Shown piece by piece: positions 22,378-32,029 of a stretch of 64,000 nucleotides of DNA. The stretch is taken from the NCBI RefSeq assembly GCF_000276665.1, contig NW_004955484.1:6212467-6276466 (forward strand), read 5' to 3'. The notes beneath the pieces are model-generated. The model was not told where the DNA came from, made no database searches, and worked only from the letters and a program-made list of their open reading frames with translations. The position numbers and the translations under genes are program-made. The DNA comes from Chinchilla lanigera. Lineage: Eukaryota > Chordata > Mammalia > Rodentia > Chinchillidae. The number at the start of each line of letters is the position of its first letter. Positions within the stretch are counted from its first letter, which is position 1.

Positions 22378-22704
22378 TCACAGAATCCATGCATACTGCC
22401 GAGAAGTCTAACATGGAAGTAAGGGCTCTAACAAAACGAGAGGATAAACTGAGTAAGAAGAAAGCTTAATCCCCAGGGAAAGCGACCAAAACATCCAGGA
22501 AAAGCAACCAAAAATGGGAAAGAGGGAATGGTGCTTTCTAGGTGACAACAAAGCACTGAGAATAAAAAAGTCATTTTGAAAAAGACCCAGAAAGTCACCG
22601 CTCAGGCTGGAGTTGAAGTATGAAGTCTTCCGAAGAAGACCCTGAAAGGTGTGACCCACAGGAAGATTCTATGGGGGGCAGGGGTTGGAACATACAGAAA
22701 AGAT

Positions 22705-24835
22705 CACTGAGAAAATTAAGAAAATGCAAAACAAAAGTATGAGAAAAGTAATAACTTTCATAAACATTACTGTGCTCAGCACAGAGCTCTAACACTGACT
22801 TAGGGGAGGTGAGTAAGTGTGGAAAGGGGAGCCATACTACAGCTGGATCCCGGTCCTCCAAAATAAAACCCCAACGTTTATGTCCTAAGTGGAAAAACTG
22901 AGGCCTACCAGCATAAACAACAGAAGAGCTGAGATAAATGAATGGAAAAGAGTTCCCTTTGGGGAAGAAGATTAGAGGCAGAAGGTGGGTTAGGGAAGTA
23001 CTATTCCTAATGATACATTTCAATATTGATTTTTTTGAAACTGAATGCACATATAACTTCACAGAAACAGAAAATCAGCAAACAAACAAAAGTCAGTCTC
23101 TGCAACTTGGTCTCCCTGCAAAACTTCCAGATGGAGACGCAGGAGAGAGGGTGACTCTGGGCTGGGATGGAGAGGGTGGGTCCACGATCTTCCAAGACCT
23201 CTGCCAGAGAACCCTGGATTCAAGCAATGCCGAGAACCTTCCCACCTAATTTATTCCTCGTGTTCAAGGCAGCTGTTAAGGAAGGAAGGCGCTCCTTGGC
23301 CTGGGTGGCTTCGGGTCACAGTGATTCATGAACTCAGAGTTATTTCTGGTCTCTCATGAAAGCAGCTCTGATTCCTGAGGAAACTCCTTTCTCTCTGATT
23401 TTATGAGATAGTTCATCAGCCTGCTCCCATCCTAGGCAGGATTCTTTGCCTGCAGCCGTATGAGGAAGAAGTCTTTGAGAGGAAATACTGCCTCTCTTGG
23501 TAGCTTTTCTGCTCCCTCACTTTCTCTTCACCCAACCTCTCACTCCTAACTCCAGAGAGACACTTTCCCTGCCTTGTAGACATCCACACAGTCTCTCTTT
23601 TTTCCTGGGCCCCACTGATACACTCCGCAACCTCAGTGGCATGGATATCTAGCGACCCACAGAAGACTACATAAGCATGGGCTCCATGGATACACCCTGT
23701 ATTCATAAAATAATTTTGTAGTGTATTTATTCAGTGATAAACACCTCTGAGACCACCCACACAAGACTATTGATGTATCCTACGGCATGGAACAGCAACA
23801 GCATATAAAAACAGAATCCACACACCTCTTTGGTGTTCCTCTACCTATCAGCATATTATATAAGTACTATATGTACCCTGCCCCACAAGCTGTATCAAGG
23901 GTAGGACACATTTGCACACTTCCACGTTGGCACCTCAGAATAGAGCAGCCAGAACAGATGCTGTTTTTCCTTCCTGACAAACGGGCATGAAATAACAGGC
24001 TGACATCTGCCTGTGCAGGTCATTCAAGTCAGCCTGCTACATGTCAGAATTCAAACTGCTCCATCCATCAACGGCAGACCAAGAATTAACGTAGCTTGGA
24101 AACTCGGCAGCAAGACAGTAACAGCCTAATTTGGAGTCTGACCTTCGAGGGATGGTGGGGTAGGATGGAAAATTATTTCATGCCCCACGCTGAAGTAGAC
24201 AATACAATTTGAAGAGATTTTCAGTTAAGTTAATTTTAAAGAAAAATCCCTCAGTGTAGCAGTTTAACTCTTAGGGTCGTATAAAAGGAATGCAAAGCTC
24301 AACGATTTTGCTATCTTACATTCCTCCCAGCATTTCTGCAAAAGAATTAAAAATAGCATTTTAGGCAAAACAGTCAGTTGCAGCATGCTACACATCTTTA
24401 TCAATAAGTGAAGAAATCAAGAGCTTCAGGTTCTTTAGAGAAATTTTTGGAAGTGGTTCTTGTTAAAAAAAATTGTAAATGAGGTCAGCCCTTTAAGATT
24501 ATGAAATACAAATGAAATAATCTCTTTCCTGGAGATCTTTTTAAGGGTAATGATCTTCCTCTGCTCAGTTGTAACAAAATTTATGCTGGGAGATTTTCTA
24601 AGCAGTACTCCAAGATGATCATCAACTTAATAAAGGAGACAGAATCTGTTGCACAAAACTGGTTTACCTACTGGTTGGGCTAGCTATGCTGCAAAGTATA
24701 ACACATGGATTGTTGTTGCTCTTGTTTTAGTACTATTCATTGTAGCCAGTAACATGTTGAACTATGCTTTAAATTCTCGTTCTACCAAGGTGAAGTTACA
24801 TCTTCCCTCCTGCTGAAGGCTGCTTTTAAAATTCA
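22705..24835. other. unassigned noncoding stretch
   Basis: No recognised repeat or gene. Open frames at 22595-23062 (minus, 155 codons, partly over L1 sequence), 22938-23249 (plus) and 23416-23706 (minus) lack motifs, and their codon content is unremarkable. Confidence 0.3.
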
Positions 24836-24839
24836 GTGT

Positions 24840-25062
24840 GGCTATGCGTGGTGGCACATACCCGTAATCCCAGCTACTCGGGAGGTGGAGGAAAGGATCA
24901 CAAGTTTGACGCTAGCCTGGCAACTTAGGGAGAACTTGTCTCAAAATTTTTAAATAAATAAATAAATAAATACATCAGTCAGTCAGTCAGTCAGTCAGTG
25001 GGTTGAGGATATATCTGGGTGCTCCCTGGGTTTCATTTCCAGTATTGAAAAAACAAGCAATC
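24840..25062 (+). mobile_element. B1-dID dimeric SINE with internal tetranucleotide expansions
   Basis: The left half is B1 ('gcgtggtggcacatacccg', 'taatcccagctactcggga', 'tagcctggcaacttaggga', 'tctcaaaa'). The right half is ID-like ('gggttgaggatatatctggg', 'gctccctgggtttcatttcc', 'agtattg'). Between them the A-rich linker has become (AAAT)n at 24951-24972 and (CAGT)6 at 24976-24999. B1 followed by an ID-derived unit is the known B1-dID arrangement of several non-murid rodent families. Confidence 0.85.
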
Positions 25063-25385
25063 AAAACCCCTCCGTCTGAAAAGCTGTTCTAATGCTGCTA
25101 GCAATTCTAGCATTTCCATTTGCATAAGGTGCAGACTAAAATTGAAAAAATATTTCAGAAACGTGTTAACAGAAAAGCACAACGCTTAGTGTCTCAAAGA
25201 CCTATGTCCTTACTGTGTCTTGTCACTTCTCTCTGCGGCCCTCTGCCTAGAAACAAGGGCACCTTTCCTGTACAAATGAAGTCCTTTCTTAGTTCTGTCC
25301 TGCCCTTGGGTTATACTCCACGCCCCGCCTCCCCTTTTCACCTGCATACTTCTTTTTTTTCCCAACCTCTCTATTTTTTATGTAC

Positions 25386-25536
25386 TTTTTTGTCTTTTTG
25401 AGACATGATTTTGGTATGTAGTTCAGGCTGGCCTTGAACTCACTTTGTAGCCCAGAGTGGTCACAAACTCATAGCGATCCTCCTGCCTCAGCCTCCCAAG
25501 TGCTGGAATTACAGGCATGTGCCGCCATTCCCAGCA
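25386..25536 (-). mobile_element. B1 SINE with internal duplication
   Basis: In reverse complement this is a complete B1: 'tttttgagacatgattttgg', 'ttcaggctggccttgaactc', 'gatcctcctgcctcag', 'caagtgctggaattacaggc', 'atgtgccgcc'. The phrase 'ggctggccttgaactca' is echoed by 'agtggtcacaaactcatag' about 30 bases on, matching the roughly 29-bp internal duplication known in many B1 subfamilies. Confidence 0.88.
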
Positions 25537-25559
25537 TTTAGTACATGTTTGCAGTAGAT

Positions 25560-26085
25560 AATGTTTGTATTTCTTGTGAGGAGTTGGTACATGTACTTAA
25601 TATATTTTAATTCCTTTTTCCATCTTCTTTCTCTCCTCTCCTCTTCCCTTCATCCCTTCATCCCTCTCCCATTCAGAGAGATCTATTTTCCTACTTCCTA
25701 TCTTTTATTTTGCTCTATTATTTGGGTTTCTCATATAAGAGAAACCATGTAATATTTAAGTGTGTTTCTGTTTATTTCATTTAACATTATGGTCTCAAAG
25801 CTCATCCGTTTTCCTACAAATGACACAAGTTTATCTTTATGGCAAAGTAATACTCCATTTCTTTATCCATTCATCTGTTGATAGATACATAGGCTGCTTT
25901 TGCTCTTAAGACTTGTGCTGCTATAAACATGGGTATGCATGTATCATGTAATATGATGACTTTAACTCTTTCAGGAAAATACATAGCCAGCCAGCTGGAT
26001 CAAATGGAATTTCTACTTTTAGTTGGTTTTTTTCTTAAGACTTTCCATACTTCTTAAAAGGATAACCCCCACCATCTTCTTCCAA
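25560..26085 (-). mobile_element. L1 3' end, minus strand, 5'-truncated
   Basis: The reverse complement gives the familiar end of L1 ORF2 and its 3' UTR. On the plus strand this reads 'aagtaatactccatttcttt', 'atccattcatctgttgatag', 'gctgctataaacatgggtat' and 'ggatcaaatgg'. A pyrimidine-rich stretch at 25618-25675 corresponds to the purine-rich 3' UTR tract. Confidence 0.75.
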
Positions 26086-26099
26086 GTTGTCTTCTCAGA

Positions 26100-26320
26100 A
26101 TTGTTTTGCTATGTGGTTTCCATCCTTACCATCACCTGGGAAAAGAACGATCTCCTAGTTGCCAAATTCAGTGGCCCTGCTTGTAGCTGTAAGGTTAATC
26201 GATCTTTCTACAGGTTTGGATTGCAGTCCTAATACAACTACACTCTTGTAAAACTTACAAATGGCATTCCTATTTCTCCTTTTCTACTTGATCCTTGACA
26301 GGGTGGCCTTGAGGTTCTTG
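26100..26320 (+). repeat. possible L2 ORF2 fragment
   Basis: 'gttgccaaattcagtggccc' resembles a recurrent L2 ORF2 block. The remaining bases are too decayed for a firm call; the clearer L2 match at 26505-26700 beyond the pyrimidine tract supports it. Confidence 0.35.
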
Positions 26321-26327
26321 TCTGATC

Positions 26328-26488
26328 CTTTCTTCTTTTTTTCTTCTTTCTTTTCTTTCTTCTTTCTTCTTCTTTCTTCTTTCTTTTCTTTCTTCTTTCT
26401 TCTTTCTTCTTTCTTCTTCTCCTTCTCCTTCTCCTTCTCCTTCTTCTCCTTCTCCTTCTCCTTCTCCTCCTCCTCCTCCTGCTCCTCT
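26328..26488. repeat. long homopyrimidine tract (TTTC/TTC/CTCCTT)n
   Basis: About 160 bases are almost pure C/T on the plus strand, changing from TTCTTTC units through CTTCTCC units to CTC triplets. Translations on either strand give Phe/Ser or Lys/Glu runs and should be ignored. The tract sits between two likely L2 pieces. Confidence 0.95.
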
Positions 26489-26504
26489 ATATCTTTTCTT
26501 GGGG

Positions 26505-26705
26505 GCAAACACAGGACAGGGACTCTTGAGTCTTCATTTCTAGCTTTGAAGTTCCAGAGTCTATTTTCAACTGTACAGCTCCATTTGTTTATCTCACAGA
26601 TACTTAAGGCAACCCCAGCCTGCATTTCTTTCGCATTTCTCATCACCAGCAAATTGTAAGGGGCAGTTTCCCATTCTCACATCCCCGTGACTGCACACAT
26701 TGCTC
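26505..26705 (+). repeat. L2 ORF2 3' part, decayed
   Basis: 'gttccagagtctattttcaactg', 'catttgtttatctcacagat' and 'acttaaggcaaccccag' follow the order of the L2 stretch 'ctccagactcatatttccaactg...gacatctccacttgg...cacaggcacctcaaac'. It is an ancient LINE relic without an intact frame. Confidence 0.5.
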
Positions 26706-26709
26706 CATC

Positions 26710-27635
26710 TGACTGGCCCTGCAAAGCACTTCTGTTTCCATATGGTCAGAGGCTCCCTTTGCTGTGTGTTCCATGACTCTCCATCAGCCCATGTATGTGT
26801 GAGTCAGGTATCACTGAAGTACTGATCACATGCCTGTAAGTGCCCCTTCAACATCATAATATATTTGATGTTGTTCTTTGAAGAAGCCAGAGAAGATCTG
26901 GGTACAGAGTTATCAGGACTCACCTGATGAAGAAATGACAGGATCCATAGCTGAACAGTGCTAACCCCCCAACTTATCTAGCCCCTGAAATCAATCCAAT
27001 ACAGTTTAGGGGAATGGGGGAGGCTCGATGGATACCTTTTAAATTTACCACTGTGTCTCATGAGATAAGGATAGATTTTAGTCATACAACCAGGTATGAC
27101 TGGGAAAGCTAGTGGACAGAAAGGCTTTTGTGCTAAAAGTGCTTGTTATGTTTCTATTGACAGCAAATAAAAAGTAAGTTCTTGGCTATTCCAAATGAAG
27201 TATATAATCATATCTTTAACTATAAAATTTACTCCACACATTTAAAACTTTGACCTAGTTAGCCTCCAATCAATGTATTGATGACTGTTGGATATATACA
27301 TATGTGATGGCTTACATTTCTTATTAAAGTAAGTAGCACAGCTAGAACAAGCATTTACCAATCATGCTTTGAGGACATGTATTTGACATCTTTTTAATGT
27401 AGAAAACTGAAAAAGCATAAAAACTTATTGGGTTTAATTTCCAATTTGTAAAACTAAAAGTGGCTAAATGAGTTGATTTTCAGGTCCTTTTCAGGTTGAA
27501 CGTTTTGGTCTTATGAGATCATTTCTCCTCCTAATGCTCCCAGACATGGAGGTGATGGTAACCCCACAAGGATGGCCATGACTTAGCCTACAACCAGTAA
27601 TTTTCCATGTGTGGGTGTGAGGAAATGAGCATGCC
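26710..27635. other. unassigned noncoding stretch
   Basis: No repeat or gene recognised. Confidence 0.3.
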
Positions 27636-27639
27636 ATAC

Positions 27640-28000
27640 TCTGTTAATGAGAATTTGAAAAATAATGTACTCTTTCTAATGGGAAATTTTGAAATGTGTA
27701 CCAAAAACCTAAAAAAAGAGGCTATATACATGGATTGAAATTCCATTCCTAAAATTCATTCTAAAGAAATGAATGAACAAGTGAACAAATACATTCATTG
27801 TAGCATTGTTTATTATAATAAAAAAAACTGAAAATAACATAAACTTCCAAAATTAGGTGATAGATTAAAGAAAAGAGTGTATGTCTTCCCAATGGGAAGC
27901 TATGATTGACATACATTTATTGACATAAAAAGACAGCTGCACAATCTAAACCAACTAAAGATTAGATAATGAAAGCACCATTTCACAACCTAAAATACCA
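27640..28000 (+). repeat. ancient L1 3' end (L1ME-like)
   Basis: 'ccattcctaaaattcattctaaagaaatgaatgaa' then 'tcattgtagcattgtttattataataaaaaaaactgaaa' and 'taggtgatagattaaag' give the conserved block at the end of old L1 ORF2 in the correct order. Frames are broken throughout. Confidence 0.65.
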
Positions 28001-28099
28001 TAGCTACAACCAAAGAGAGGTGCCCAGAGAGTATGCAGATCAACATTCATACTTTATATTATATTTTGTAGAAAATAAAAAGAATGACAATTAACTGAA

Positions 28100-29265
28100 T
28101 ATTCAGTTTAAAGCTAGAAAAAGAAGATAACATGATAAATTCAAATAAAGCAGAGAAGGGTGAGTCAGAAAAAAAATACATTGTTTTATAAATGAAAAAG
28201 AAGAGTTATAAAATAGACAAATATCTGCCTAAAAAGAAAAACATCAATAATAGTGGGATATGAAAAAAGGAATTAACACAAATGTAGGAGCCAAAATAGG
28301 ATGATAGTTTTAATGTGCTTGAAAAATAGATGTTTATGCAAACATATACTGATAAACTCAAAACATAAGAGAAATGATTTTCTAAAATAATATATAAATT
28401 TCCAAACTGACTAAAAATGAAATTAAACAAAATCTGAATAGACAACAACCATATCAGAAACAGAAAAAGTTGTGAGACAGCCACACCCCCAATGCCTCAG
28501 GCTCTGCTGGTTTTATGAGTGAGCTCATCCCAAGGGCTGTTTAATTTATCGCCCAAACTGGGACACTTTGGAGAGTGAAAGGCAGTGCTATTAATAATTA
28601 AGCTGGGACAATATGAGAAATAGGAACTGTTTCAGGCAAATCAGAACAAATGACTAGCCTGAATGTACCAACTTTCAAAGGATAAATCATTGTAAAGTTA
28701 TGGAAACTACATCATACTTTAGAAAAGGACTGGTGGTTTTCCAGAACATAGTCAAGAAAAGCAAAAGAGAAAAGAAGGATGACAACTCTATGCCTACTGA
28801 TCCATACTCCTAAATAAAAAAAAATGCGTATATTATACACAGTCTAATGCCATGTATATCTGAAAGGAACAAAGAACCGAGAAATGGTCAAAAGATACAA
28901 AATCATTTCACAGAAAATAGATACAACGGAAACATAAACATGAAAAAAATGCTACTATCCACTAGTAATGAGGCACACGAATAAATAATGGGATGTTTTC
29001 ACTCATCAGGTCGAAAAAAATGCTAATAATAATAAATGTTGAAAAGTATGGTCTTTGGTACACTCAATAGAATGTAAATTGATGCTATGTGTACATGTGC
29101 AAGATAATCTGGCTTTAGTTTATCAGAATATTAAATATGGCTACCTTTTGATATAATATTTTCCCAGCTGGGAACTTATACTATAAAAATTTTTGCCAAA
29201 TGGTAAAAGACATATGCGCGAGGGTGTGTAATGCCACATTACTTTAAAAATAACAAATAACTGTG
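28100..29265 (+). mobile_element. ancient L1 ORF2 relic, interrupted
   Basis: Sense-strand blocks include 'gataataatagtgggatatgaaa'-like sequence near 28245, 'gattttctaaaataatatataaatttccaaactgac' (28377-28412), 'gcctcaggctctgctggttttatgagtgagctc' (28494-28525) and 'ctttcaaaggataaatcatt' (28672-28692). The 3' portion (28930-29260) resembles the late ORF2 region. A DNA element splits it at 28535-28668. All frames are destroyed, so it is a pseudogene remnant of a reverse-transcriptase-encoding ORF. Confidence 0.6.
28535..28668. mobile_element. small ancient DNA-transposon-like insertion
   Basis: This interval has no L1 counterpart. It reads 'tttaatttatcgcccaaact', 'gggacactttggagagtgaaag', 'ctattaataattaagctggg' and 'caggcaaatcagaaca', a sequence I associate with a widespread old mammalian repeat whose ends resemble 'agggtgaccat'. 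The L1 match resumes immediately after. The family name is not known to me. Confidence 0.5.
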
Positions 29266-29279
29266 AAGAGCAAACTAGG

Positions 29280-29345
29280 TTTTTAGATAATGAAACAGGC
29301 TCACAGAGAGTGAATAAGTTTGTCCAAGTTCACATTCTTATGTAA
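29280..29345 (-). repeat. MIR SINE fragment
   Basis: 'gataatgaaacaggctcaca' then 'gagtgaataagtttgtccaagttcaca' is the reverse-complement MIR block equivalent to 'gaggaaactgaggcacagagaggttaagtaacttgcccaaggtcaca'. Confidence 0.65.
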
Positions 29346-29349
29346 ATTG

Positions 29350-29995
29350 TCATCAAAATATATGGTGAATGTTTAAATAAAAATTATGACAGTAAAAGAC
29401 ACCTTGCCATTAATCCCTTCCAAATACTTCTCCTTGTTCAAACATGCTTATCCCCTCATTCGCGCCACTTTCTAAAGCCATTCTGGACGTCCTCTTTCAT
29501 GACTGTCTTTATGAGGTGTGATAAAGAAGGAAAAAAAAGTGAATACTGCTGCCGTGTGCCAACCAGTGGAAAAGCTGGTTTGTAAAAACGTTAGAGTGTG
29601 TCCTCATCTGTCTTAATCACTGAATCTGGTACTTGTGAGATCTTTCAGCTCTTCCCAAAGTCAAAGTGATCACAAGGGGGCTGGGGATTTAGCTCAGCGG
29701 CAAAAAGCGCCTGCCTGGCAAGCGCAAGGTCGTGAGTTCGGTTCCCGGTACCGGAGAAAAACCAAAAAAAAAAAAAAAAAAAAAAAAAAAATGATCACAA
29801 AAGGCAAATATTTTTAAGTAATTCAGGACACTGAGGCAACAGTGATAGCACAATTTAAGATACTCATGAAAGATATTTCCAGAATAGCTTCAAAATAACA
29901 GGGACAATGGGATAAATGTGTTTAAAGTAAGGGCAATATTCTGCAGGGGGTTAATGGCAATGTGATTTTTGCTAAAATAATTTTTTTTAATCTAA
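29350..29995. mobile_element. palindromic mariner-derived element, copy A
   Basis: The left arm (about 29395-29510) is the reverse complement of a mariner transposase 3' region. The right arm (about 29640-29960, excluding the ID insert) is the same region in sense orientation: 'cttcccaaagtcaaagtgat', 'aattcaggacactgaggca', 'gggacaatgggataaatgtg', 'ttaatggcaatgtg'. The arms are inverted repeats of each other. The arrangement matches copy B at 38945-39340 over both arms and the joint, but A has about 90 extra bases near 29515-29610. No intact transposase remains. Confidence 0.7.
29676..29791 (+). mobile_element. young ID SINE with long A tail
   Basis: Body 'ggggctggggatttagctca' (A box), 'gcgcctgcctggcaagcgca', 'gtgagttcggttcccggta' (B box), then 'ccggagaaaaacc' and about 28 A residues. 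It is flanked by 'tgatcacaa' at 29667-29675 and 29792-29800. The little-diverged body and long tail indicate a recent insertion. It landed within the right arm of the mariner-derived copy A. A plus-strand 60-codon open frame over it is incidental. Confidence 0.93.
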
Positions 29996-31070
29996 GAATG
30001 TGCTATATATACTTTTATTACACCTCATACAGTGGGCTTACAGAACTAGAAAAAGTTGTGCATAAGCAAGGGCTTTAAAAACCATGCAAATGCTCTTGAA
30101 AAGTGAGAATATTACAGTTTGAATTGCCATTGTTGGAGAAGTTCCACTCTAAGATTTTCATGATTATTTATAATCCCTTGATTAGAAATACACAGTGCTC
30201 TATATCTGTGGGTTTGGTATTTATTATTCAGTATTCCACACATCAGAAACATGCACAAGATAAAAAAACTGTGTCTGCACTGAACATGTATGGACTTTTT
30301 TTCTTATCTGTATTCCCTAAACAATACAGTATTATAACATTTACATAGCGTTTACATTGTATTAGGTATCATAAGTCATCTGGAGAAGATTTAAAGTATA
30401 TGACAAGGCATGTGTCTATTATATGGAAATACTATGCCTTCCGTGCAAGGGATGCTAGCATCTGCAGATTTTGGTATTCATGGCAGGGGTTCTGGTACCA
30501 ATGCCCTGTGGACTCCAAGGGACAATCTGTACTAAGTTTTACACTAGTCAGCTCATATCCTCCAAAATTATTTCTACCCTTGGGATGAGTAATTTTGCCC
30601 TTCAACATTTTCTGATTGTTAAATATTCAATGGAAATAAAGACAATTTTCCTGGGCTTTTAGGTGTTATGTTAAAAAGTTTCCCAGATGTAAGTATCTTT
30701 ACATTTGGATAATATGGTTATCATTTTCAGTGCTACATGCTTCAAAATAACTACTATTCTCAGAAGAAAAAGATCAACAGGAAGAAAATATCACAATAGC
30801 CTAGCTACATGGGACAATACTTTCTGTGCTAACCATCATAACTATCTCCACATCAGAAAGAACAAATGTTTTTATATCGATGTTCCATAGGTAAGTAACG
30901 ATTACTGCATAATATTAGAAAATAGTCAGAAAAACAAGACATAGAAAAGGTTTATGGCCTGGACTCCTGTTGGTTTCTGGCTTTGGTCTCAATCCACACT
31001 GTTCTCTACTTAACGTATAAACATCATTAAAGCATGTGAGACCATGCGGCCAAAACCTAGCTACAAAACA
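29996..31070. other. unassigned noncoding stretch
   Basis: No repeat or gene recognised. Overlapping open frames at 30103-30890 (plus) are short and lack motifs. Confidence 0.3.
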
Positions 31071-31079
31071 GCATGAGTG

Positions 31080-31285
31080 GCATGATTCCTTTTTAGAATC
31101 TAAATGTAACTATAGAGTATGTGCATATATATAAAGAGTTTGGAAGTAATTCCAAGTGATTGCCATTGGGTATATGATTATAGGTATTCTCTATTTTCTT
31201 GGTTTTGTTCATTCATATATTCTGATTTTCTATAATGAATATATACAACTTTTGTATTTAAAAATTCTGAATAAACTGTTTTGTT
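31080..31285 (+). repeat. ancient L1 3' end (L1ME-like)
   Basis: 'agtgattgccattgggtatatgattata' followed by 'ctctattttcttggtttt' and 'gattttctataatgaatatatacaacttttgta' follows the 3' terminus of old L1 families ('..tttctacaatgaatatgtattactttt..'). Confidence 0.6.
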
Positions 31286-31559
31286 AATTCTACATATTGA
31301 CTTGAATGTTTACTCACAGAGAGTCTGGGTCCTCAAATTTGGTGTATTATGCTTCCTAACCAATTGGCTTCTGCACATCTTTGGAACATACTGGTAGTAG
31401 TCCAACTTCTCAGGCCAGAGGCTGAGAACTGGGTAAGCCCCTGGAACATTACCTGAGGCCTAGTGAGACTCTGTACAGCAATGACTCAAAGGAGTTCAAA
31501 GGCCAAGGAAGAGATGCAAAACTCAAAAGGGCAGTTAGACTAATTTTGAAGAAATACAT

Positions 31560-31745
31560 GTATGGTTGCAAGCATAAATTGAGGATCAGACAGAGCTGGA
31601 TTCAAGACACAGCTTTAGTGCTTTAAAGTCACATGATCATCAACAACTTCCCTGTACCTCGGCATACTCATCTTTAAAATGAGGAAAATAATAATAACAA
31701 CACCTTATGAGGACTACGATTCTCACAAAGTTGCAAGCAGGTTCT
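31560..31745 (+). repeat. MIR SINE
   Basis: A near-complete sense-strand MIR: 'agagctggattcaagacaca', 'gctttaaagtcacatgatca', 'cttccctgtacctcggcata', 'ctcatctttaaaatgagga', 'aaataataataacaacacct' and 'ttatgaggac'. This is the standard MIR order, with moderate divergence. Confidence 0.85.
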
Positions 31746-31872
31746 TAAAATGGTAGATGTATGGCTTCTGTCCTTCATCTGGTTTTCTCCCCAAAAGTTG
31801 AAGAATATGATTTGCTATTCACAACCTGAATGGTGCTTCAAACGGTGCTGTTATTAGAAAGTAGGCTTAATG

Positions 31873-31950
31873 GATGGAGATGTAGCTCAGTGGGAGAGTC
31901 CCTGCCTGCATGCATAAGGCCCTGAGTTCAGTTGCTGGTACTGAATGTAA
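31873..31950 (+). mobile_element. ID SINE
   Basis: 'ggatggagatgtagctcagt' (A box), 'gggagagtccctgcctgcatgcataagg', 'ccctgagttcagttgctggta' (B box). The A tail is short and interrupted by G. It resembles the older ID type rather than the 29676/34409 type. Confidence 0.85.
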
Positions 31951-32029
31951 GGGTGAGGGTCAAGGTCAGCTTTGAAACTTTAATTTCTGGGAATATGGCA
32001 GGCTAGGTTATATAAATCAACCTTACCAA

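Larger units (their letters stand above)
20600..22700 (+). mobile_element. ancient L1 5' region (L1M/L1ME-like), decayed
   Basis: The stretch starting near 'aaacatggcagattgaacatg' (about 20740) and the later blocks 'cttttggcagcagctctgcaagctagaaa', 'aacaagctgagaag', 'taattttatacttaaatg', 'ggtaggtaagaatatttttaga' and 'ctaacaaaacgagaggataaactgag' follow the order of the noncoding 5' part and ORF1 flank of old L1 families. It is interrupted by an ID-tail fragment near 21967 and an ID copy near 22292. A 98-codon open frame (20877-21173) lies inside it and is probably incidental. Confidence 0.55.

Noticed and set aside
26261..26659. Phe/Ser-rich and Lys/Glu-rich open frames of 80-132 codons on both strands
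   Set aside because: They are translations of the homopyrimidine tract; repeats without stops produce long frames by default.
29676..29791. tRNA gene
   Set aside because: A and B box promoter sequences are present, but this is a tRNA-derived ID retroposon with an A tail and target duplication, and it does not fold as a tRNA.
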